Below are positions 59,074 through 64,000 of a stretch of DNA of 64,000 bases, piece after piece; within the stretch, counting starts at the first letter, position 1, and each line of letters opens with the position of its first letter. Source of the DNA: Chryseomicrobium palamuruense (lineage in GTDB: Bacteria; Bacillota; Bacilli; Bacillales_A; Planococcaceae); NCBI RefSeq assembly GCF_042649045.1, contig NZ_JBHSEF010000021.1, forward strand, positions 130,771 to 194,770, written 5' to 3'. The position numbers and the translations under genes are program-made. The notes under the pieces are model-generated. The model did not search any database. It saw only the letters and a list, made by a program, of their open reading frames with translations, and had not been told where the DNA came from.

Positions 59074-59198
59074 GTGTCAGCGCCCCTTTTGGAAGTAGAC
59101 GGATTGGTTTTAGAGATGTTTCATTCTATTTTTACTTATTGGAAACAAAGGTTTTTTCACCCTATTGGAAGAATACTTCATCAAAAGGAGGCATTCAG

Positions 59199-59405
59199 AT
59201 GAGTACACATAAACGCACGAAAAAGAAGAAAGAGTCCTGGAGGTTCTGGGATGCCCTATTGTCCTCTAGTCTATTTTCTGTCATTGCCGATAGTGAAGCA
59301 GCACGAAAAGACGATCAAAAATTCAAGCAGTTGATTCTGTCATGGTTGTTTGCCGTCGTCATTGCAGGTATAGTGTTTGGAGTGGTTTGGTTGCTGGTGA
59401 TCTAA
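59199..59405 (+). CDS. Small tail-anchored protein (68 residues)
   Basis: A basic N-terminus (MSTHKRTKKKKESWRFWD) and one C-terminal membrane helix (FAVVIAGIVFGVVWLLVI). The ATG at 59199 follows AAAAGGAGGCATTCAG. Unrecognised. Confidence 0.62.
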   Translation: MSTHKRTKKKKESWRFWDALLSSSLFSVIADSEAARKDDQKFKQLILSWLFAVVIAGIVFGVVWLLVI

Positions 59406-59414
59406 TAACAAATG

Positions 59415-59472
59415 AACCCCAGGGCTTGTTCCATAAACCAAGTTTACTTGGTTTTGATGTAAGCCAGGGGTT
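59415..59472 (+). repeat. Nested palindromic repeat, copy 5 (R5)
   Basis: AACCCCAGGGCTTG with a mismatched right arm AAGCCAGGGGTT, around CCAAGTTTACTTGG. It starts nine bases after one stop codon and ends 13 before the convergent one. Confidence 0.84.
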
Positions 59473-59485
59473 TAATCAATTCCAT

Positions 59486-60697
59486 TTACTCAACAACTAC
59501 CTTCTCAAAACTTCCTTCTTCTAAGAATTCCTCTCCCACACGCTTCAGGATCAGTTCGACATTATCACCGAGATCATTTTCTACTAAGGCTTGGGAGGAA
59601 GCTTCCGAATAGTAAGCGCGTCCTTCTGCCGATTGGTAATAGTGGCCCTGCCCTAGCCCACCCGGGAAAATTTCGTCGGCTTCATTTTGTTTGACAGTCA
59701 GCGTCATTTCAATAATCGTGTGATCAAACAAAGTGATTTTGTGATTGCCATATACGAGAATCTCTCCTTGTCCTGAAGAAGGAATTCGTTGTTCAAACTC
59801 GCTTCCCAGGACGCGGAGGACATCTTTTTTCTTGTCGCCAAGCGTGAGGTCATTGAGGTAATACTGTTCGCCTGAACCTATTTGTATCAGTAAGCGGTCT
59901 TCATCTACCGGAGGCACTTCCTTGGCATAGCCTTTCACTTTTCCAATCAAAGCTTCCCCATGAATCGGACCCAACTCTTTGCTGTCGTAACCTCGCCACC
60001 ACATATCTGTCAAAATGAAGAAATGAGCTGGCGGGATGGCCACTTTTTCCATTGAAGTCGCAAAGTAGGCACGCATCGACTCTTCATTGACATTTTCCGC
60101 ATCCACTCGCTCGAAATACTCTTCTTCTGTCAGGCCTAGACTCCGGACCTGGCCGTAAAAAGCGTTGAGTTGTTCATCATTGACATAGACTTGCCCGTCT
60201 CGAATCTCCACGGTACTACCAGGCAAAGCTACTATACGACCGATGTTCATAAGCGGCGCACTTTCTCCCACTTGTGGTGCGGTGTAGTAGACCACATCCC
60301 CTATCTGTAACGTCGACGTATCCGGCTCTATAACAAGAGGGGCTTTGTTGATCGTAATGTAGTCGTGACGCCCGAGATCCATATTGTCGGACCCCCATTC
60401 GATTAGGAAGTCGTCCTCATCCCGAGACACAAATGGTACTTCCGGAAGAGTAGTGGGGTCTGCCAACTCATCTGGTTGCGCAGGGGCTTCTGCAGGAGGA
60501 AGCTGCATCAACGCGTAAGCTGCTAGAGCTATCATGACCAACACCACAGCAGGAATGAGATGCCACTGACGGCGACGTTTCTTCGGTTGCGCGCTCGCTA
60601 CATGTAGACGATTTCGAATAGCTTGTTTATGACGTTCTTGAAACAGCGCGTCTTCGCCTAGTTCTTGATCAATAGCTTTTTTGATTGGTTGGGTCAT
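59486..60697 (-). CDS. ECF-sigma partner with signal-peptidase (S26) fold lacking catalytic residues
   Basis: 403 residues: a cytosolic N-terminus, one membrane helix (WHLIPAVVLVMIALAAYALM, about residues 45-65), then an outer domain that follows S26 type I signal peptidase: LQIGDVVYYTAPQVG, NIGRIVALPGSTVEIRDGQVY, VNDEQLNAF, HFFILTDMWWRGYDSKELGP and GEALIGKVKGY. The catalytic SMxP appears as VIEP and the Lys of KRxxGLPG is not present, so proteolysis is unlikely. The start overlaps the sigma gene by 29 bases. Likely an anti-sigma factor or sensor. A further C-terminal domain is unassigned. Confidence 0.8.
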   Translation of the reverse strand: MTQPIKKAIDQELGEDALFQERHKQAIRNRLHVASAQPKKRRRQWHLIPAVVLVMIALAAYALMQLPPAEAPAQPDELADPTTLPEVPFVSRDEDDFLIEWGSDNMDLGRHDYITINKAPLVIEPDTSTLQIGDVVYYTAPQVGESAPLMNIGRIVALPGSTVEIRDGQVYVNDEQLNAFYGQVRSLGLTEEEYFERVDAENVNEESMRAYFATSMEKVAIPPAHFFILTDMWWRGYDSKELGPIHGEALIGKVKGYAKEVPPVDEDRLLIQIGSGEQYYLNDLTLGDKKKDVLRVLGSEFEQRIPSSGQGEILVYGNHKITLFDHTIIEMTLTVKQNEADEIFPGGLGQGHYYQSAEGRAYYSEASSQALVENDLGDNVELILKRVGEEFLEEGSFEKVVVE

Positions 60698-61217
60698 GGT
60701 CAAATCCCTCCTCTACTAGCATGTACTTCAGCCTCTCCCGTGCTCGTTTCATGCGGGTCTTCACCGTATTGTCTGAGATACCTAGAAGTTTCGCCACTTC
60801 TTGCACGTCAAATTGTTGATAATAATAGAGGACGATGACTTCCCGGTAGCGAAGCGGCAGTGACAGAATCGCTTTTCCGAGATCAGACGCTTCCTCGCGA
60901 CTCGATACTTGTTCATCTAGGTCGCGCGATGGTTGCATAAGACGCTCCCACCAGTCAATCACTTGGGCATTCTTGTAGTGCCAACTCCGGAAATGGTCAT
61001 GGCACCTGTTGATGGTCAGCTTGCATAAATAGGTTTTGAATGTAGCATCCCCGCGGTAATCTTCTATCTTTTCAAATGCTCTAACGAACACATCTTGTGT
61101 AATATCTTCTGCGACTTCTCTATTTTTCACATAGGTCATCGCTAGTCGCGTGAGCATCTCGCCATGCGCTTCCATGGCTTGCTCGAGTAACGCTCTCTTC
61201 TCATCTACCTCAGACAC
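60669..61217 (-). CDS. ECF RNA polymerase sigma factor
   Basis: 182 residues. Region 2 is YVKNREVAEDITQDVFVRAF and region 4 is LSLPLRYREVIVLYYYQQFD and EVAKLLGISDNTVKTRMKRA. The GTG at 61217 follows ATGAGGTGAAGCC. The downstream gene overlaps it by 29 bases and encodes its membrane partner. An ECF-type promoter immediately upstream indicates autoregulation. Confidence 0.92.
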   Translation of the reverse strand: MSEVDEKRALLEQAMEAHGEMLTRLAMTYVKNREVAEDITQDVFVRAFEKIEDYRGDATFKTYLCKLTINRCHDHFRSWHYKNAQVIDWWERLMQPSRDLDEQVSSREEASDLGKAILSLPLRYREVIVLYYYQQFDVQEVAKLLGISDNTVKTRMKRARERLKYMLVEEGFDHDPTNQKSY

Positions 61218-61248
61218 GGCTTCACCTCATTCCCCTTTGTGCGCTATA

Positions 61249-61275
61249 GACGGAGCACACGACGTTTACGTTTCA
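61249..61275 (-). promoter_or_regulatory. ECF-type promoter of the sigma/partner operon
   Basis: On the minus strand TGAAAC (61275-61270) and CGTC (61252-61249) are 17 bases apart, 32 bases before the sigma start, the usual form of an autoregulated ECF promoter in Bacillota. Confidence 0.75.
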
Positions 61276-61297
61276 AAATCATCATAAATAAAATTTG

Positions 61298-61356
61298 AAC
61301 CCCAGGGCTTGTTCCATAAACCAAGTATACTTGGTTTTGGTGTAAGCTCTGGGGTT
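61298..61356 (+). repeat. Nested palindromic repeat, copy 6 (R6)
   Basis: AACCCCAGGGCTTG and AAGCTCTGGGGTT enclose CCAAGTATACTTGG. It lies nine bases after the stop of the minus-strand gene at 61366 and just upstream of the ECF promoter. Confidence 0.86.
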
Positions 61357-61365
61357 GATTTTTCA

Positions 61366-61743
61366 TTATTCTCGCGCACTTCTCAAAAAGTCTTCTACTT
61401 CGTCCGTCACTTCAATAACGCGAATAATTTTAAGTGTTTCGAGTCCTGGAGATGTTTCAATTAAGAGGGATGGTTTCCCACCACTTGCCTCAATAAAGGT
61501 AAACTGATTGATTTGATGAGGACTCATCTTGGTCATATTTTCACGTAAATCTTCGATAGCTACATCAGATGTTGGAACAAATAATGAATCTTCAATCGTC
61601 GCCCTATTCTTCTCATCGAGTAACCAACTATATAATTCAAGCGAATTTGTTGGACTTCGATACTGATAAAAGAAAAAGACACCAATAAGTGCCATAGCCA
61701 GAATAAAGTTGACTACTTTATACTGTGTTAGTTCATTTTTCAC
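61366..61743 (-). CDS. Membrane-anchored hypothetical protein (125 residues)
   Basis: The GTG at 61743 follows GGGGGGACTTAGG. One N-terminal membrane helix (VVNFILAMALIGVFFFYQY) and an outer domain (SLFVPTSDVAIEDLRENM, LLIETSPGLETLKIIRVIE). Family unknown. It follows the metallopeptidase gene closely. Confidence 0.65.
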   Translation of the reverse strand: MKNELTQYKVVNFILAMALIGVFFFYQYRSPTNSLELYSWLLDEKNRATIEDSLFVPTSDVAIEDLRENMTKMSPHQINQFTFIEASGGKPSLLIETSPGLETLKIIRVIEVTDEVEDFLRSARE

Positions 61744-61779
61744 CCTAAGTCCCCCCATCTCATCTCCAGAATACTTTCT

Positions 61780-62628
61780 CTACTCTCCAGCAAGCTCCTG
61801 AAGCGCTTCTTCTATCATCTTCTCAAACTCATTTTCTTTCCACAGCGTAATCACAGCTATTTCATCTCGCGTCGCCATCAATGTTTCCACGATGCGAAAA
61901 CCTAGGTAATAAGCAAACCGTGTGTGACCAAAACGCGTTCCTCCGCGAATCGAAAACCATTCGTGAAATAGCTCGTTTGTGGACAACGTGTGGATATCTT
62001 TTAGAAAGGCCGCAGCAATCTCTGCTTCGTGTTCTTTAGCAAACGCCAACCACTCGTCGCCTTCTAGATGATAAGAGAAATACACAGACTCCGGTGCGTC
62101 AACGACTTGCATCGATAGATAGGTTGCGACACCTTCTTGCAGCAGCATTGTATAAGGTCCGGTCCAGTTAACCTTGGACCACTCGATACCCGCCTTGTCC
62201 GATAAGGCATTGTGTAAGGCATGACCAAATTCATGCGCAATGATCGTGTCGATTGTTATGTCATCTGCTTGGAGCTTCTCGATACAAAACGTGATGTCCG
62301 GCACAATCTGACGGTGCGTGTAGGCATTCGAACCATACGCCCCCACAATGACATGGACGTCTTGTAAAAATGTGTGATGATAGCTTTCTTCATAATTATC
62401 AACAATAGCCCGGGCGCGAGCAGGTAACTTATCACTGATTACCTGAATCGACGCCATCCCTTCCGGATAGTTGGCGAGTGCCAGTTTCTTTTTCTCGTCC
62501 GGATTGGCTAAATGATAGGTAAAATATTCTTCAAATTGCTCGGGAAACTTTGCGTAGTAGCTTTCCAAAAATTCGACAGTCGGCTCATAGTTTTCTAAGA
62601 AATATGATGCGGTGTTATGTATGTGCAT
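61780..62628 (-). CDS. Putative zinc metallopeptidase (DUF2268-like gluzincin)
   Basis: 282 residues. The zinc-binding motif IIAHEFGHALH and the downstream glutamate in LLQEGVATYLS fit a gluzincin-type peptidase; the family is DUF2268-like. No signal peptide, so cytosolic. Substrate unknown. Confidence 0.82.
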   Translation of the reverse strand: MHIHNTASYFLENYEPTVEFLESYYAKFPEQFEEYFTYHLANPDEKKKLALANYPEGMASIQVISDKLPARARAIVDNYEESYHHTFLQDVHVIVGAYGSNAYTHRQIVPDITFCIEKLQADDITIDTIIAHEFGHALHNALSDKAGIEWSKVNWTGPYTMLLQEGVATYLSMQVVDAPESVYFSYHLEGDEWLAFAKEHEAEIAAAFLKDIHTLSTNELFHEWFSIRGGTRFGHTRFAYYLGFRIVETLMATRDEIAVITLWKENEFEKMIEEALQELAGE

Positions 62629-62646
62629 GTTGTCATCTCCAGATGC

Positions 62647-62847
62647 TTATTTCCTATTCTTTTTCATCTTGTCGTTGAAGCCAATAAAGGCGCCGAGTGC
62701 AACTAAAATGAGTCCCACGGCTTTGTACCCAAGGGTTAAAGCGGTATTATCGGACACGGTTGTGGAGATCAGCACTATGCCAGCGAGAATCGTAAGTATG
62801 CCGAGGACCATCAAGTAGCCACGGCCAAGTTTAGATAGAATTTTCAT
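62647..62847 (-). CDS. Small two-segment membrane protein
   Basis: 66 residues from the ATG at 62847 after AAAGGAAGTTGTTC; two helices (YLMVLGILTILAGIVLIS and ALTLGYKAVGLILVALGAFI) and a basic end. Unknown. Confidence 0.65.
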   Translation of the reverse strand: MKILSKLGRGYLMVLGILTILAGIVLISTTVSDNTALTLGYKAVGLILVALGAFIGFNDKMKKNRK

Positions 62848-62860
62848 GAACAACTTCCTT

Positions 62861-63298
62861 TCAAAGAGCGCGACTTTGGAGCATCAAAAAATCTTTCGTT
62901 TTCCCTGTGTCGATGGCATGTTTTGCTACAAATTCCACCAAGTCAACCATCACAGTGTCTGGAGAAAAATCGTGTATACGCACAGTCCATCCTGTTGTCA
63001 CTCGAATCGTAGCCCCCATCTTCAACCAGCCCATTCGGCTGAACGTAATCTGGCGAATTTCATGTGGAACGATTTCTTTCTGATAGATGGTCCATTTCAC
63101 AAATTTCATTTGATATTGAAGATAGTTTTCTTTGATTTTCAAGTCAAATGTGATCAACAAGGCCATCAGGAGAAAGGCAATGACGACGAGTTGAAGAACG
63201 AGGAGTTCATCCATTCCACGACGAAGAGGGATAGACGTACTATTTAGCAAAATGAGGAGCCAAATAAAATGTCTTTGCATGGTTGCTTTATAAAGCAT
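62861..63298 (-). CDS. Membrane protein with PH-like C-terminal domain
   Basis: 145 residues: two membrane segments, then YLQYQMKFVKWTIYQKEI and RVTTGWTVRIHDFSP, which look like a small bPH-like beta domain. The ATG at 63298 follows CAGGGGGCGGGAAA. It precedes the 66-residue membrane gene by 13 bases. Confidence 0.65.
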   Translation of the reverse strand: MLYKATMQRHFIWLLILLNSTSIPLRRGMDELLVLQLVVIAFLLMALLITFDLKIKENYLQYQMKFVKWTIYQKEIVPHEIRQITFSRMGWLKMGATIRVTTGWTVRIHDFSPDTVMVDLVEFVAKHAIDTGKTKDFLMLQSRAL

Positions 63299-63353
63299 TT
63301 TCCCGCCCCCTGTTTGGAAATGTATTGCTTTGATTAACATTAATTGTAACTTA

Positions 63354-63402
63354 GTGGGTGGAGGATGGGAAGGTTGGGTTTTGAGGTTGATGAGGAGGTT
63401 AA
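63354..63402 (+). repeat. G-rich intergenic stretch
   Basis: GTGGGTGGAGGATGGGAAGG, then TTGGGTTTTGAGG and GATGAGGAGG resemble the G-rich leader of the composite elements (2.1 kb), but without a following array. Confidence 0.5.
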
Positions 63403-63403
63403 A

Positions 63404-63437
63404 TCAAAAAAAGAAGCCTACAGCGAGACTTCTTTAG
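63404..63437 (-). terminator. Terminator of the gene at 63473
   Basis: AAAGAAGTCTCG...GGCTTCTTTTTTT on the minus strand. Confidence 0.75.
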
Positions 63438-63472
63438 TATTAAGGTAAGATTAAATGACAGACAGTAGTATC

Positions 63473-63694
63473 TTAATTTCTTTTATCCAAGTCCTTGAAT
63501 AAATCATTTACATTAGTAAAGGATGAGACATTTCCACTTAAGATATCTTGCTCCGCTTCCTGCTCCTCCGTTTGCCATTGATCGCTCCAGAACCATACTT
63601 GGTCCTTTGAGTGGGCATCTTTAGGAGTGTCCCATTTTACAGAGTCCCCATGAACATTTGTTTTTGATGAATCGTTTTTGTTCTCATACTCCAT
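63473..63694 (-). CDS. Hypothetical acidic protein (73 residues)
   Basis: The ATG follows AAAGGAGCTGATTACAG. Highly hydrophilic (KNDSSKTNVHGDSVKWDTPK), with a C-terminal segment NVNDLFKDLDKRN that recalls the ends of small antitoxin-like proteins, but no partner gene is seen. Unrecognised. Confidence 0.6.
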   Translation of the reverse strand: MEYENKNDSSKTNVHGDSVKWDTPKDAHSKDQVWFWSDQWQTEEQEAEQDILSGNVSSFTNVNDLFKDLDKRN

Positions 63695-63785
63695 CTGTAA
63701 TCAGCTCCTTTTGCAAATTGGAAGTTACTTTCTAATAAACTCAATGAATGCAGCTTGATTTTTTCCACTTTGGTTATATACTAGT

Positions 63786-63843
63786 TATAACAGAACCCAC
63801 CACGCCTCTTAACAATGCGGACCAAGGTGGGTCGTTTTTTGTT
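63786..63843 (+). ncRNA. Possible short transcript ending in a strong terminator
   Basis: AACCCACCACGC and AAGGTGGGT form a stem followed by TTTTTTG, yet no gene lies upstream on this strand. TATACTAG and GTTATAAC just before could contain a promoter. The rest of 63700-64000 shows nothing else. Confidence 0.35.
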
Positions 63844-64000
63844 TCTATAAGTTTTATTTTTTCATTCGTTCTTGTTTTAATGCTAGTTTTATTCACGTAA
63901 TAATAATGATTCGCAAGTTACCTGCAAGTTCACGCGTGTTGATTAACCAAAATCAGGAAGTCTCAATTGCGTGAATAAGCCTGTACCCATCTACGACCTC

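Noticed and set aside
1..64000. tRNA, rRNA, prophage or insertion-sequence transposase genes
   Set aside because: None recognised on either strand; the repeats found carry no transposase.

Overview
The window looks like chromosomal DNA of a low-to-medium G+C Gram-positive rod of the order Bacillales. Evidence is AGGAGG-type ribosome-binding sites, U-tract terminators, a SigW-type promoter in front of yuaF-floT, a T-box leader, lipobox lipoproteins and many Bacillus-like families (FloT, BcsA/YpbQ, BdbC/BdbD, YuxK, CotH). A member of the Planococcaceae/Caryophanaceae or a relative fits best, but this is an inference from gene content; no rRNA or other marker is present.

Layout. 0-10 kb: a Rieske FAD oxidoreductase cut by the left edge, a NERD-nuclease cassette bracketed by inverted copies of a novel intergenic element, yuaF-floT, an AtoE-type permease, and a DUF47/PiT phosphate-transport pair with two apparent 1-nt frameshifts. 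10-23 kb: a nitroreductase, the bacterial RNA-repair pair hen1-pnkp (translationally coupled), then a long minus-strand series including maa, an in-frame AAC(6')-like/SDR fusion, RDD, YuxK and a FusB/FusC-type EF-G-binding protein. 23-33 kb: small membrane proteins, the alkylpyrone pair bcsA-ypbQ, a lipoprotein Cu/Zn superoxide dismutase, dsdA-vanZ, and a decaying cluster with two in-frame stops. 33-46 kb: formamidase, a DUF2087 regulator, an Xre regulator with palindromic sites, many small membrane proteins, an AlkD-like protein, nitrilase plus GNAT, and a divergent pair of a 39-bp-repeat gene and cotH. 46-58 kb: quinone/flavin redox genes, a pentapeptide protein, bdbD-bdbC, an ArsR/CzcD zinc-efflux operon and a T-box-controlled metG. 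58-64 kb: an ECF sigma factor with an unusual partner carrying a signal-peptidase fold that has lost its catalytic residues, a metallopeptidase and small membrane proteins.

The most unusual content lies between genes. (1) A composite element made of a G-rich stretch, a degenerate array with exact 21-bp periodicity and a conserved tail (CAAGCCCTTGCTAGAAAG...) occurs in four places; a fifth array has a 22-bp period. (2) A roughly 60-bp nested palindrome (outer AACCCCAGGG/CCCTGGGGTT arms, inner CAAGTTTACTTG hairpin) occurs six times, always close to stop codons. (3) A GC-rich 48-bp tandem array at 47.9 kb has two relatives at 27.4 kb. (4) A 39-bp array lies inside a reading frame that has a strong ribosome-binding site. 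I know of no named family for these; genome-wide searches would show whether they are new.

Several genes carry single-base lesions or missing start codons (7.8, 9.3, 32.0, 32.8 and 47.7 kb, and a probable lost stop at 17.9 kb). These may be real decay or base-calling errors; reads would settle it.
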